64,000 nt of DNA from Ilex aquifolium. Taxonomy: Eukaryota > Streptophyta > Magnoliopsida > Aquifoliales > Aquifoliaceae. The stretch lies in assembly GCA_951799425.1 (NCBI GenBank), contig OX637404.1:19492045-19556044 (forward strand). The letters are read 5' to 3'. Below are positions 47,575 to 60,699 of the stretch, one piece after another; within the stretch, counting starts at the first letter, position 1, and every line of letters begins with the position of its first letter. The position numbers and the translations under genes are program-made. Below the pieces are notes generated by a model. That model ran no database searches, was not told the origin of the DNA, and worked only from the letters and a program-made list of their open reading frames with translations.

Positions 47575-47880
47575 TTTATGCTTCTTATTCATCCACTTGC
47601 AAGCCGATTTGCTTCTTCAAGCCTTGAGGCAATTTATGCTTCTTCTGCATCCAGCTGCAAGCCGAGATTGTTCTTCATCGACATGACACTGGTATATTTC
47701 TGCATGGTGGAGCCGAGAAATATACACTGGTATATTTCTGCATGAAGCCGAGTTTCTTAAAGACTGAAGCCGATTTTCTTCATCACCTGCAAGCCGATAT
47801 TATTCTTCATCGACATGACAAATATGATGTATCATGAAGCCTGAAGGATGAAAATGTTTACGTTTGTTCCAGCCGAAGAC
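47575..47880 (+). repeat. Degenerate repeats before the MULE transposase gene
   Basis: Repeated motifs GCAAGCCGAT, GAAGCCGA, ATTGTTCTTCATCGACATGA and TATACACTGGTATATTTCTG recur in shuffled order over 300 bp, between the presumed terminus and the transposase start. Possibly subterminal transposase-binding repeats. Confidence 0.5.
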
Positions 47881-48056
47881 TGAAGCCTTTAGCCTGACAA
47901 TTACGTAATAGGAATTACAAGGTATGTTACATTTAACCTATTAACATACTAAATGTGTTAATGTATAAATGTTTTCAGTATTTATTTGTTTGAATATATG
48001 TTTTTTGTTTGACTTTTATTGTATCTATTTTTTTAATAGTTTGAGATTTTTTGGCA

Positions 48057-50432
48057 ATGGAGGAAACGATGTTGCTGTTATGTACATATGGTAATGCTAC
48101 TAAAGTATTCAAAGTAGGTGGTAATTCAAATATATCAGAACTTGTCTACAAAGTTTGCGAGACGTGGGAGGAGTTGTTTAACTTGTCAGTACATATGTCA
48201 TATTCTATTCCTGGTCACCCCTCGTGCATGTTACGCACCGATGCAGATTTAAAGAATTTGGTTGAATTGAAACATAGTTTCCCAGGGAATTACGTTGAAG
48301 TTAAGGTGTTTGTGGAAGATATTGAAGGCGGGTTGGTGGGTGATAATGATTCATTGCATTATGTGAATATTGATGATGTTGTTGAATGTGAAGTAGATTT
48401 GTTACCCAGTTTTGTTGGTCATAATGAGAAAGTTCTTCTAACAGTTGGGTGGAGTAATGAAATACGGCATGTTGGACAGAAATTTGAAGGCGATGTGGTA
48501 TAGTTTCGGCAAGCACTTTGCAAATACTTGATTGAGTCTGGTTTTAAATTTAATTATGTAAAGAATTGTAAAGAAAAAGTTATTGCTGAATGTTCATTTA
48601 AGTACTCTTCTGGTTGTGGGTGACATATTAATGCAACTGTGGAGAGCGCTACTGGTTTTTTTTATATTAGGAAATTGGACAACAAACACATTTGTGGTGT
48701 GGATCTACGAACGGCAGATAACAAGCGAATGAGTTCTAAATTGGTTGCAGATTTGATTGTTGATCGTGTTCGTGGGCATAACACAACACGTCCAACGGAA
48801 GTGGTTGCTGATTTTTTTTCTGATTATGGACTCACAATTTCTTATGATAAAGCATGGAAAGGGGTTGAGAAAGCAAAAGGTATGCTTTTTGGGGACCATT
48901 CATTATCGTACCAACAATTACGTTGGTATGTCGATGCAGCAAATCGTACTAATCCGAGCAGTCATATTGTGTTAGATTGTGATCATGATACTAATCGTTT
49001 CAAAAGGTTGTTTGTTTCCTTTAAGAGTTGTATTCATGGGTTTAATTATTATCGTCCACTACTTTTTTTAGATGACACATTTTTGAAAGGCAGGTATAGA
49101 GGTAATCTTCTATCGGCTACAGGAAAAGATGGCAACCAAGATATATTTCAAGTTGTAATCGTTATGTTATACTGTATTTTGTTACACTTTGTTTGTTATA
49201 TTGTTATACTTTCATTGTTACACTATGATATGAACAAAGTTAATAGTTAGTATATACACATGGTGTAATTTGAAACAATTGGGATTATTACCATTCACCA
49301 CACATCAATGTTTTGGAATTACCATTCATCTGTTACACTGTTTTTATTTTAATTTTTCACGAATATTTTATGTGCTTCATTTTTCAAGTTTTTTTTCCTT
49401 TGGCATTTGCTGTGATTGACTCAGAGAATGAAGTAAACTGGTTTTAGTTTTTAGAACAACTATCTAATATATTGGATTAGTCTCGGGTTATTACGTTTGT
49501 ATCTGATCGCAACTTGGGTCTGTTAGAGGTAATGCCGAATTTTTTTCCAAATGCTCATCATGCATTTGCTTGCAACATCTTAAAGCTAACTTGCAGGATA
49601 AATTGAGTGGTGCTCGTTTTTCCAATGTATTTCGAGAACATAAGGTGAGATTGTTACGTGAGTGTGCTTATGCACCAACACAATCGCTTTTTAATAAGAA
49701 GATTGAAGCGTTCCGTCGTAAAGGAGGTTCTAATGTGGACATGTTCTTGTCCAATCTTCCATATAAACACTGGACAAATACTCATTTTTCAGGGAAGCGT
49801 TACGGTGAGATGTGTTCTAATGCTGTCTAATCTTTTAACGCGTGGATTTTGAAAGCTCGGCATTTATCCATTACTAGCATGGTTGACACAATTAGGGGAC
49901 AGATAATGGATCAAATTGGCTAAAGGATGAAAATATGTTCAGAGTAGAATGAGAATTTATGCCCTAATATGTCTCGAGATTACAAGCTGCATTTGATGAG
50001 GGGAGGTCATGGCTTGTGCGGGTTTCGAATAACCAAGTGTATGAAGTGATGTCATATCCTTCGGTCACTGTTGATATTGTGAATGACACGTGTTCATGTT
50101 GTCAATGACAAATAAATGGGTTTCCTTGTTCACATGTGGTGTTTGCAATACAAAAGAGTGGACGGAATATCAACGAATTTGTTGATTATTACTATCATGT
50201 CAGCACGTACAAGATGTCATATTCTGAACCCATTTATCCAGTACCGACTATATATCGTGATGAAAGTACATATGTAGATGTTAATATTTTGTCACCATCT
50301 ACCAAGAAGCAACCTGGTAGACCAAAGAATAGTAGAATTCGGTCTAGGGGAGAAGTAATTAGGCGAATTCGTTGTGGCCGGTGTGGGCGTTTGGACAGTC
50401 ACAACAAAAAAACTTGTAACGAGCCGTTGTAG
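48057..50432 (+). pseudogene. MULE transposase (mudrA type), decayed
   Basis: The start ATG at 48057 (METMLLLCTYG-like, with a second E) opens a PB1-like N-terminal domain found in plant MULEs. Then come the MuDR DNA-binding domain (FRQALCKYLIESGF, CSFKYSSGCG; about 48504-48700), the DDE core (LLFLDDTFLKGRYRG about 49060-49104; FVSDRN about 49495-49512), a SWIM zinc finger (CSCC ... GFPCSH, about 50095-50138) and a C-terminal knuckle CGRCGRLDSHNKKTC (about 50375-50419). The stop is at 50430-50432. In-frame stops include TAG at 48501 and TGA at 48621, with others after 49400. The reading is broken by a possible intron at about 49155-49395 (GTAATC...TTCAAG), though its phase does not close cleanly. 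The protein is dead, but all domains are present in order. Confidence 0.8.
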
Positions 50433-50547
50433 ACTGGTTTAATGCTATCATTTAATGACATTGTTCAATGTTTTAAAAAGTTTTTTACAATGTGTTTTTT
50501 CACTCAGTTATTGGGTTTGTTTGTTTTAGGTAATTTTTCACATTATA

Positions 50548-50571
50548 AGTTATATATATATATATATATAT
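50548..50571 (+). repeat. TA microsatellite
   Basis: An uninterrupted TA run just downstream of the MULE transposase gene. Confidence 0.9.
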
Positions 50572-50671
50572 TAATGGATTAGTCTGTATGCAACCCAACT
50601 GATCTTGTATAGTGAATTAACACACTGTTTTAGAACAGTTTATTGGACACATATTAAATGTTACAATTTGT

Positions 50672-51390
50672 ATGTTACCCTGACACACTATCCATGTTAC
50701 ACTTTGACATGGTATCTTTCAATCAACAATGAATAAACACCTGTATCCTTGCACATTCTAGATAATCACCAATCATCACACACCACAATGTCACACAAAA
50801 CAGAACAAGTACATCCATGTCTCACCTTACACTAATGTTCACTTGTTTAGATGTAAGTGTGAACATGTTACACTTTCAATGTTACCCTGACACACTTTCC
50901 CTGTTACACTTTGACATGGTTTCCCTCAATCAACAATGAATAAACACATGTATCCCTGCACATTCTGGATAATCATCAATCACCACACACCACAAATGTC
51001 ACACAAAACAGAACAAGTACATCCATGTCTCACCTTACACTAATGTTTATTTGTTTAGATGCAAGTGTGAACACGTTATACTTTCAATGTTACCCTGTTA
51101 CACTTTCTATGTTACACTTTGACATGGTCTCCCTCAATCAACAATGAATAAACACCTGTATCCCTGCACATTCTGGATAATCACCAATCACCACACACCA
51201 CAATGTCACACAAAACAGAACAAGTACATCCATGGCTCACCTTACACTAATGTTCATTTGTTTAGATGCAAGTGTGAACACGTTACACTTTCAATGTTAC
51301 CCTGTTACACTTTGACATGGTCTCCCTCAATTAACAATGAATAAACATCTGTATCCCTGCACATTCTGGATAATCACCAATCACCACAAA
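50672..51390 (+). repeat. 207-bp tandem array, interrupted by the chromovirus
   Basis: The repeat anchor TGTTACCCTG recurs at 50673, 50880, 51088 and 51295, a period of 207-208 bp. Three full units and a partial fourth are highly similar to each other. Each unit holds TTACACTTTGACATGGT, CAACAATGAATAAACA and AACAGAACAAGTACATCCAT. The fourth is cut by the LTR element at 51391, and array-like text (CACACCACAAATGTCACAC) resumes at 60604. Confidence 0.9.
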
Positions 51391-53631
51391 TGTAACACCC
51401 CGCATTTTATTTTATATATGCATATAGATATATAGTAAATAATTGTTTTAAAAATGGGGATATGTGTAGTGATGTGTGTTAGAATTTGGTAGATTGGAAA
51501 AGTAGAGATTTAAAATATTAGTGGAAATAATAGTTGAAATTTAGTTTTAATAAGGGAAAATATGAAATTTTAGGTCCTAAAACTTGTATTAAATAGGTTT
51601 GGTGTAAAAATATGCGTTGGAGAGGTTTGGGATGGATTTGGTTGGCTTAGGAATGGATTGGAAATGGAAAAGGGATGAAACAGTGAATAGTGCACTGGCT
51701 GCAACTTCAAGCCCAATTTAGACCTTGATTCAGTCAATATCTTTCAAAACTCAAAACATGAAAGTTGTAGAGCTCTTTCTTAGAATTCCATAGCATCTTG
51801 AATCATCTCAATCGGAGCTCGGATGAGAGAGTTATGTCCCGATAATGAAGTGATGTCGAAACAGCCCATGAACAGTAAAAAAAAAAAAACGGGACTGCTG
51901 TGTTTAAAAACACAGATTTCAGCCCTTTACTCTCATTTCTCTCATTCCACTCTCAACCCACTTCTCTTAGGACTCTAGAGGAAGATCAAGAAGGGAGAAA
52001 AGGGATGGAGGAGATCACAAGAACTTGGGTTCTAAGTTTAAAGTCTTGATTTAAGGTAGGGATTTTCTCTCAATCTCTCACATTGAGGCTAGGTATATAT
52101 ATATGTGTGTGTGTATATGTTTCTTCACTCTCCTTCTCATACATATAATATGAAATACATGATTCTTGTTCTATTTGTAATAAATGCCATGTTTTGAACA
52201 ATATGAAGGGTGGGTAACCACCAAAGCTCTATTTTTTTTTATCTTCAAAACCCTAGTTTTCAAGAAAAGGGGATTTTCTCCTAATTTATTCTTTGTCTTT
52301 GATTTCAAAACTTTAGTGTTGAATATTGTATAACAAAATGATATAGATTACGATCTCTTGCATATTTTCTTGGATTATTCGATTATATGACAAATGTGAA
52401 ATATTGGAGATTTTTACTATACTTGGGAAATTGTTGTGAATGGTGAATACTCTTGGTTTCCTCATTGTATGGTTGTTGTGATGGACTTGGATTACCTTCG
52501 AGAGATGTCGTAGAGTGTTAGAGGTTAGTCTATCCCAGTGAGGGTGAGATGGTTGCCTAATGCTCGTAGTGGATCGTTGTTGTGACCGCGATCACTATTG
52601 TTCACATATATATCGAGGAAAAGGGTTAGTATACTAGACACCTTAGGAGGATTTCGTCAATGCCGTAGGAGACGGTACACGCCCTTCCTAAAGAGATTTG
52701 TGATTGTTGGTTGGAATTGGTGGACTAGGTATGATCGTTGGGTAGATTCACGGGAAGCAATCAACATACATGGTACGGGGATGAACCAAAAATACATGGA
52801 ATCAGGAGTTGGGTCGTTCTTGCCGATGCATTGGTATGGGACAATGCATGGGGAGAAGTCCTTCTTAAATAGCTTAAATTGGAATTTTGTTTATCGATGT
52901 TAAACTCACTTTATTCTTTTAATTGATTATTGCTACTGTTTAAACTTGAGATCTCTTTTAAAATGTCACTGTTTTCATTCCAAATCTATATATATGTTAG
53001 TTGTGAAATGAGACCGACCGTTTTAAATGTTTTTCCAAACCTTGTTTGAGTTGAGAGGATTTTGCTACAGAGCTTCGTGCTCATCTCCTACAAATAACAT
53101 TTTCAGATTTCACACTTGAGGAGGAGCTAGGAGCCGAGGAGCCCGCCCATTGGGAGACTCCGCTTGACGGGAGTGTGGATCCCGAGGTGGACGCTTAGAG
53201 CGACACTTTTATTTTGTTCTAGACTAGATTATGCTTAGAATATCCTTTTGAAGTCTAGTTCCTTTTTGTTATTTCCGCTGCGTTATATTATTACATTTTG
53301 GAGATGTAAAGGCCAAGATTGGGCCTATTCTTTTGGGATGATAGTGTGGATATGATATATGGTGAATGAAAGTTTATTTTATGATGGATAAATAGACCCA
53401 GTGTGGTCAATAGTTATGCATATGTGGACCCGGTGTGGTCAATTGTAATATAATTGTACAGGTTGTGTTTTGGGTAGAGCTCCCCGTACAAAAGACACTC
53501 TGCCCAAATTTTGTTAAAATATGAATGGTTGATGAATGAAACTTTCGTCGTGATGGATTTACTTAGTGCTCTCATGCGGTGAATGGTTTTTAGAATGTAA
53601 TGTCACCCAAGGGTGTTTTTGGGGCGTTACA
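51391..53631 (+). repeat. 5' LTR of the chromovirus
   Basis: 2241 bp. Contains an open frame (about 52598-52903) that recurs in the 3' LTR and shows no domain; it is treated as chance. Confidence 0.95.
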
Positions 53632-53763
53632 AATTTGGTATCAGAGCCTAGGCTTTAGGTCTTACATGGGAGCTGTAGGTTATGGATTACCACTAGGGAA
53701 GTAGGATTAGGTTGAAGGAAATTGTTAGTCTAATTTTAAATGAACCTTATGCTTTAGATTAAA

Positions 53764-56700
53764 GTGATATTTAGGATGTCTTGTACATCAATGAAACTAA
53801 ATTGTGAATTGATGTGCAGGATTGACGGTGAACGGGTACGTGGACGTGGACGTGGGCGTGGAGGTCAAGCAAATCCACCACCTCCCGACGCCATACAGGG
53901 TATTTATCAATGCTTAAGGGAACTCACCACCCTAGTGCAACAACTAGGTGGGAACAACCACCACAACGGTGGAGTTCGTCCTTTAGTCCAAGTACCGGGC
54001 AACGGCGATGAGAACCGAAGGATGGTGGCTCTTCGAGAATTTCTACGGCAACACCCACCCACCTTCCAAGGGAGCTCCAATCCCTTAGATGCGGATAGAT
54101 GGATCCGCCGGGTGAAAAAAATTTGTGATGGTATGGGGATCGCTGGGGACCTTCGGGTTGGCTTGGCTACCTACTTGTTGGAAGGGGAGGCCGATTACTG
54201 GTGGGAGTCAGTGAAGAAGAGGAGGGACACTGATATGCTCACTTGGGAGGAGTTTGAGCAAAGCTTCAACGACAAGTATTTTCCAGAGTCTGTCAGAGAT
54301 AAGATGAGTGCAGACTTTCTAGCCTTGCGGCAGGGTAGTATGATCGTGGCTGAGTATGAGAAGAGGTTCGATGAGCTATCCCGTTATGCTTCAGAGTTCA
54401 TATCCACCGAGGATAGGAGGGCCAAGCGCTTCGAGCAGGGTTTGAGACCGACCATCAGAGAGAAGCTTGTGGCACTCATAATCCGGGATTACAGAGATTT
54501 GGTTGACAGAGCGGCATTGGTGGAGAGAGACATTGATGACTCTCAAAGGAGACAGAGCTATGCTAGAGGAGGCCCGATCCGTACAGGTGCCAGTAGCAGT
54601 GGAGCACCGAGGGCGTTACCATACCGTCGCCCAGATCAGGCGGTGGGGCAGAGACCTCCTACAGTCCGAGGAGAGGGGCATGCCCCGACTAGACCAAGCA
54701 CTGACCCTCGTCAATGCTTTGCATGTGGAGGTGTAGGGCACTTCCGAAACAACTGCCCGTCGCTTCCACCCAAGACCAATCAATCAGCCGGGCCATCAAA
54801 TGCAAATAGGCCCCCTCCACCACCGAGACCATTGAGAGCTCAAGCCCCCGGTGATGCCAATCCGGGGAGGGTATTTTCCTTAACCCAACCGGAGGAGGAT
54901 GCCTCCAATACCGTTGTGGAATGTATCATTCTTCTCTACAATTCTTGGGCCCGAATCTTATTCGATCCCGGTGCTACTCATTCTTTTATACGTACTGCAT
55001 ATGCTATGAATTTGGGATTGGGTTTCGAGAAGTTAGAACATGCCTTGACTGTTGACTTGCCTACGGGAGAACAGTTGGGTACTAGCCGAGTCTGCAAGGG
55101 TTGTGTGCTTCGTATTGGGGAGCACGAATTGATTGTGGATTTGATTGCTTTAGAGATGAAGGGGTATGACGTGATTTTTGGGATGAACTTGTTATCCGCT
55201 TTTCGGGCGGTATTGGATTGTTTCCGCAAGCGGATTACATTTCAATTGCCGGGAGGAGTCATTTTCAGTTTTGTGAATAACCGAGATTCTTTCCATCCAT
55301 TTCCTACTACGGGAAGTAAATTCTTAAAAGCTAAGGCAGAGAGCCACTTGAGTTTCTTGGCTAGCTTGATGGGAGATGATCGGGATAGATCCCAATCGGG
55401 TATGGTGTTGATTGTATCGGATTTTTCGGATGTCTTCCCAGATGAATTACCAGGGTTACCGCCACAGAGAGAGATTGAGTTTGCAATCGATCTTTATCCG
55501 GGAACCGAACCTATTTCTATTGCTCCTTATCGGATGGCGCCTTTGGAGTTGAAGGAGCTAAGGAAGCAATTGGACCACTTGCTGGCAATTGGATTCATCT
55601 GTCTGAGCACTTCACCTTGGGGAGCCCCGGTCCTCTTTGTGAAGAAGACGGATGAAACATTTCGGTTATGCACAGATTACCGACGGTTGAATCGGGTGAC
55701 GGTGAAGAACAAGTATCCCTTGCCGCGCATTGATGATTTATTTGATCAGTTGAGGGGTTCTAAGTTCTACTCCAAGATTGATCTTCGCACCGGGTACCAT
55801 CAACTGCGTATCAAGGAGGAGGATATTCCTAAGACTGCTTTTCGTACTCAGTATGGTCACTTCGAGTATACGGTGATGCCGTTCAGATTGACTAATGCTC
55901 CAGCAGCCTTCATTGATTTGATGCACATGGTATTCCGGCCATATCTAGATCAATTTGTCATTGTGTTTATTGATGACATATTGATTTATTCCCGGACACA
56001 AGAAGAACATCCACATCATCTCTCGGTTGTGCTACAAACATTGAGAGAACATAAGTTATATGCGAAGAGGAGCAAGTGTGAGTTTTGGATGAAGGAAGTG
56101 AAGTTACTTCGCCATGTTGTGTCCGAGCAAGGGGTAGCGGTTGATTCCTCGAAGATTGAGGCCGTGATGCAATGGGAACCACCAAAGAACGTGACAGAAA
56201 TACGTAGTTTCTTGGGGTTAGCCGGCTACTATCGTAGGTTTGTGGAAGGTTTTTCCAAGCTTACGATGCCGATGACTAGCCTTACCAAGAAGGGGAAGAA
56301 ATTTGTGTGGACTCAAGCGTGTGAATTAGCTTTTCGCACCTTGAAGGAAAAGTTGACGACGGCACCGATCCTCATTATTCCGAACAGTGGGGAAGGTTAC
56401 GATGTTTACACCGATGCTTCACTACGAGGCTTGGGATGTGTGTTGATGCAAGAAGGCAAGGTGGTTGCTTATGGCTCGAGACAACTCAAGATTCATGAGC
56501 AAAACTATCTCACTCACGACTTGGAGCTAGCCGCTGTGGTTTTTGCTCTTAAGTTGTGGAGGTGATACTTGTATGGAGAGAAATTTCAAGTGTTCTCGGA
56601 TCATAAAAGCCTCAAGTATGTGTTCACACAGAAAGAATTGAATCTCCGGCAGAGAAGGTCGATTGAGTACTTAGAAGATTACGACTTCACTCTCAACTAT

Positions 56701-58305
56701 CATCCGGGAAAGGCTAATGTAGTAGCGGATGCATTGAGTAGGAAGTCTCAGGGTGAAATCAATGTCCTTGCGGCTCAACGGTGGAAAATGATTGATACGT
56801 TAGAGGAGTTTGATCTATGGGTCGATGGACCGGAGGATCGACCATGTTTGTTTAACCTAGTGGCTCAACCAATTCTCCGACAAAGGATTGTGGAGTTGCA
56901 ATGGTTAGATCCCGAGTTGACAGAAATTCGGGATAAATTGGAGAGGAATGAGATTGTTGAGGATTGGTCTATAAAGAATGAGGAGTTACAGTTTTGGGGA
57001 AGATTATGCGTGCCAAACGACGACCAAGTGAGGGAAGAAGTGTTGGGAGAGTGCCACCGATCGAAGTTCTCTATACATCCGGGGAGTACAAAAATGTATA
57101 GAGATATGAAACGACAATATTGGTGGAGGGGAATGAAGAAGGATGTAGCAAAGTTCATTTCAAGGTGTGCCGTATGTCAGCAAGTGAAGATTGAGCACCA
57201 ACGACTTGGAGGATTATTACAGTCTCTGCCTATCCCGGAGTGGAAGTGGGATCATATCACCATGGACTTCGTGTCGGGTTTTCCACGGACTTCAAGAGGG
57301 CATAACGCCGTATGGGTTATCGTAGATCGACTCACCAAGTCAGCTCACTTTTTGGGGATGAAGACCACAGACTCGTTAGAGACCTTGAGCAGACTGTACA
57401 TTCGAGAGATTGTTCGATTGCATGGAGTTCCACTTTCTATCGTGTTAGATCGCGATTCTCGTTTTGTGGCTCGTTTTTGGCACAGTCTACAACAAGCTAT
57501 GGGGACAGAGTTACATTTCAGCACAGCCTTTCACCCTCAAACAGATGGCCAATCCGAGAGAGTGATATAGATTTTGGAAGACATGTTACGGGCTTGCGCG
57601 TTGGACTTCAAAGGGAGTTGGAGCGATCACTTACCATTGGTGGAATTTGCGTACAACAACAGCTACCAAGCGAGTATCGGGATGGCACCGTATGAAGCTT
57701 TGTATGGAAGACCATGTAGATCCCCGACGTGTTGGTTGGAAGCCGGAGAGAGTAGTATGTTTGGGCCCGAGATTGTGCGGGAGACAACGGAGAAGATTCA
57801 GCTCATTCGGGAGAGATTACGCACAGCACAGAGTCGACAAAAGAGCTATGCGGATAGGAGAAGAAGGCCTTTGGAATTCAAGGAGGGAGATTTTGTATTT
57901 CTCAAAGTGTCACCCAAGAAGGGCGTACTTAGATTCAGCAAGAAAGGAAAACTCGCTCCAAGGTACATCGGTCCATTTGAAGTGATCAAGACAGTGGGCA
58001 ATGTAGCATACCAACTTCGGCTACCAGCACCGTTGTCAGGAGTTCATGACATGTTCCACGTTTCGATGTTGAGGAAGTGTCAACCAGATACGTCACATGT
58101 CGTGGATTTGGAGGATATTGAAGTGCAAGATGGAGTCACCTATGAAGAACAGCCGGTGAAGATTCTTGATATCAATGAGAAAGTGATTCGCAACAAGGTA
58201 ATCCAGCTGGTGAAAGTCCTGTGGCAACACCATGGCGTGGAAGAAGCAACTTGGGAACCGGAGTGGGAGATGCGAGAGAAATACCCATATTTGTTCGCTA
58301 CTTGA
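53764..58305 (+). other. gag-pol coding region of the chromovirus (fossil)
   Basis: Parts in order: gag with retrotransposon gag core ([16 protein letters not shown], about 54090-54140) and knuckle [14 protein letters not shown] (about 54715-54757); aspartic protease with [10 protein letters not shown] (about 54962-54990); reverse transcriptase with FIDDILIYS (about 55967-55993); RNase H from YTDAS (about 56407); integrase with an H-H-C-C zinc region (about 57050-57180) and DDE core (about 57265-57560); and a chromodomain-like end, VEEATWEPEWEM (about 58240-58275). These enzymes copy element RNA to DNA and insert it. Regarded as a fossil with about two breaks. Confidence 0.9.
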
Positions 58306-58346
58306 GGTAAGTTTCGAGGACGAAACTTTCTTTAAGGGGGGTGGAT

Positions 58347-60602
58347 TGTAACACCCCGCATTTTATTTTATATATGCATATAGATATATAGTAAATAATT
58401 GTTGTAAAAATGGGGATATGTGTAGTGATGTGTGTTAGAATTTGGTAGATTGGAAAAGTAGAGATTTAAAATATTAGTGGAAATAATAATTGAAATTTAG
58501 TTTTAATAAGTGAAAATATGAAATTTTAGGTCCTAGAACTTGTATTAAATAGGTTTGGTGTAAAAATATGTGTTGGAGAGGTTTGGGATGGATTTGGTTG
58601 GCTTAGGAATGGATTGGAAATGGAAAAGGGATGAAACGGTGAACAGTGCACTGGCGGCAACTTCAAGCCCAATTTAGACCTTGATGCAGTCAATATCTTT
58701 CAAAACTCAAAACATGAAAGTTGTAGAGCTCTTTCTTAGCATTCCATAGCATCTTGAATCATCTCAATCGGAGCTCGGATGAGAGAGTTATGCCCCGATA
58801 ACGAAGTGATGTCGAAACAGCCCATGAACAATAAAAAAAAAAAAACGGGACTGCTGTGTTTAAAAACACAGATTTCAGCCCTTTACTCTCATTTCTCTCA
58901 TTCCACTCTCAACCCACTTCTCTTAGGACTCTAGAGGAAGATCAAGAAGGGAGAAAAGGGATGGAGGAGATCACAAGAACTTGGGTTCTAAGTTTAAAGT
59001 CTTGATTTAAGGTAGGGGATTTTCTCTCAATCTCTCACATTGAGGCTAGGTATATATATATGTGTGTGTGTGTGTGTGTTTATATATATGTTTCTTCACT
59101 CTCCTTCTCATACATATAATATGAAATACATGATTCTTGTTCTATTTGTAATAAATGCCATGTTTTGAACAATATGAAGGGTGGGTAACCACCAAAGCTC
59201 TATTTTTTTTTATCTTCAAAACCCTAGTTTTCAAGAAAAGGGGATTTTCTCCTAATTTCTTCTTTGTCTTTGATTTCAAAACGTTAGTGTTGAATATTGT
59301 ATAACAAAATGATATAGATTACGATCTCTTGCATATTTTCTTGGATTATTCGATTATATGACAAATGTGAAAAATTGGGGATTTTTACTATACTTGGGAA
59401 ATTGTTGTGAATGGTGAATACTCTTGGTTTCCTCATTGTATGGTTGTTGTGATGGACTTGGATTACCTTCGAGAGATGTCGTAGAGTGTTAGAGGTTAGT
59501 CTATCCCAGTGGGGGTGAGATGGTTGCCTAATTCTCGTAGTGGATCGTTGTTGTGACCGCGATCACTATTGTTCACATATATATCGAGGAAAAGGGTTAG
59601 TATACTAGACACCTTAGGAGGATTTCGTCAATGCCGTAGGAGACGGTACACGCCCTTCCTAAAGAGATTTGTGATTGTTGGTTGGAATTGGTGGACTAGG
59701 TATGATCGTTGGGTAGATTCACGGGAAGCAATCAACATACATGGTACGGGGATGAACCAAAAATACATGGAATCAGGAGTTGGGTCGTTCTTGCCGATGC
59801 ATTGGGGTAGGACAATGCATGGGGAGAAGTCCTTCTTAAATAGCTTAAATTGGAATTTTGTTTATCGATGTTAAACTCACTTTATTCTTTTAATTGATTA
59901 TTGCTACTGTTTAAACTTGAGATCTCTTTTAAAATATCACTGTTTTCATTCCAAATCTATATATATGTTAGTTGTGAAATGAGACCGACCATTTTAAATG
60001 TTTTTTCAAACCTTGTTTGAGTTGAGAGGATTTTGCTACAGAGCTTCATGCTCACCCCCTACAAATAACATTTTCAGATTTCACACTTGAGGAGGAGCTA
60101 GGAGCCGAGGAGCCCGCCCATTGGGAGACTCCGCTTGACGGGAGTGTGGATCCCGAGGTGGACGCTTGGAGCGACACTTTTATTTTGTTCTAAACTAGAT
60201 TATGCTTAGAATATCCTTTTGAAGTCTAGTTCCTTTTTGTTATTTCCGCTGCGTTATATTATTACATTTTGGAGATGTAAAAGCCAAGATTGGGCCTATT
60301 CTTTTGGGATGATAGTGTGGATATGATATATGGTGAATGAAAGTTTATTTTATGATGGATAAATGGACCCGGTGTAGTCAATAGTTATGCATATGTGGAC
60401 CCGGTGTGGTCAATTGTAATATAATTGTACAAGTTGTGTTTTGGGTAGAGCTCCCCGTACAAAGGAGACTCTGTCCAAATTTTGTTAAAATATGAATGGT
60501 TGATGAATGAAACTTTCGTCGTGATGGATTTACTTAGTGCTCTCATGCGGTGAATGGTTTTTAGAATGTAATGTCACCCAAGGGGGTTTTTGGGGCGTTA
60601 CA
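58347..60602 (+). repeat. 3' LTR of the chromovirus
   Basis: 2256 bp. The excess over the 5' LTR is largely a longer TG/TA microsatellite near 59050-59085. Confidence 0.95.
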
Positions 60603-60699
60603 GCACACCACAAATGTCACACAAACAAATGTCTCATCTTACAATAATCATCAATTGTAAAGTACATAAGCAATGAAAAATTTGTCATTTGTCTGCAAA
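60603..60699 (+). repeat. Resumed edge of the 207-bp array
   Basis: CACACCACAAATGTCACAC and TCTCATCTTACA-like wording continues the unit cut at 51390, then fades into unique sequence. It confirms that the chromovirus split the array. Confidence 0.65.

Larger units (their letters stand above)
51391..60602 (+). mobile_element. Ty3/gypsy chromovirus, probably Tekay/Del clade, nearly whole
   Basis: A 9.2-kb element with LTRs at 51391-53631 and 58347-60602, termini TGTAACACCCC and GGGGCGTTACA. A tRNA-iMet primer site TGGTATCAGAGC lies at 53636-53647 and a polypurine tract AAGGGGGGTGG just before 58347. Coding parts occupy about 53764-58305: gag with CCHC knuckle, protease, RT, RNase H, integrase and a chromodomain-like C terminus. 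About 40 substitutions separate the LTRs by eye (near 1.7%), plus a microsatellite length change, suggesting under one million years at usual plant rates. It looks nearly whole, with about two breaks. The very long LTRs and chromodomain favour Tekay/Del. No clean target duplication was seen, perhaps because it landed in a repeat array. Confidence 0.9.

Noticed and set aside
52598-52903. 101-aa frame present in both chromovirus LTRs (also 59569-59874)
   Set aside because: It lies wholly inside the LTR and is conserved only because the LTRs are recent duplicates. No recognisable domain and a non-standard start.
51391-60602. A 5-bp target duplication for the chromovirus
   Set aside because: The bases flanking the two LTRs do not match (ACAAA against GCACA). 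The repeated nature of the target makes any partial match uninformative.
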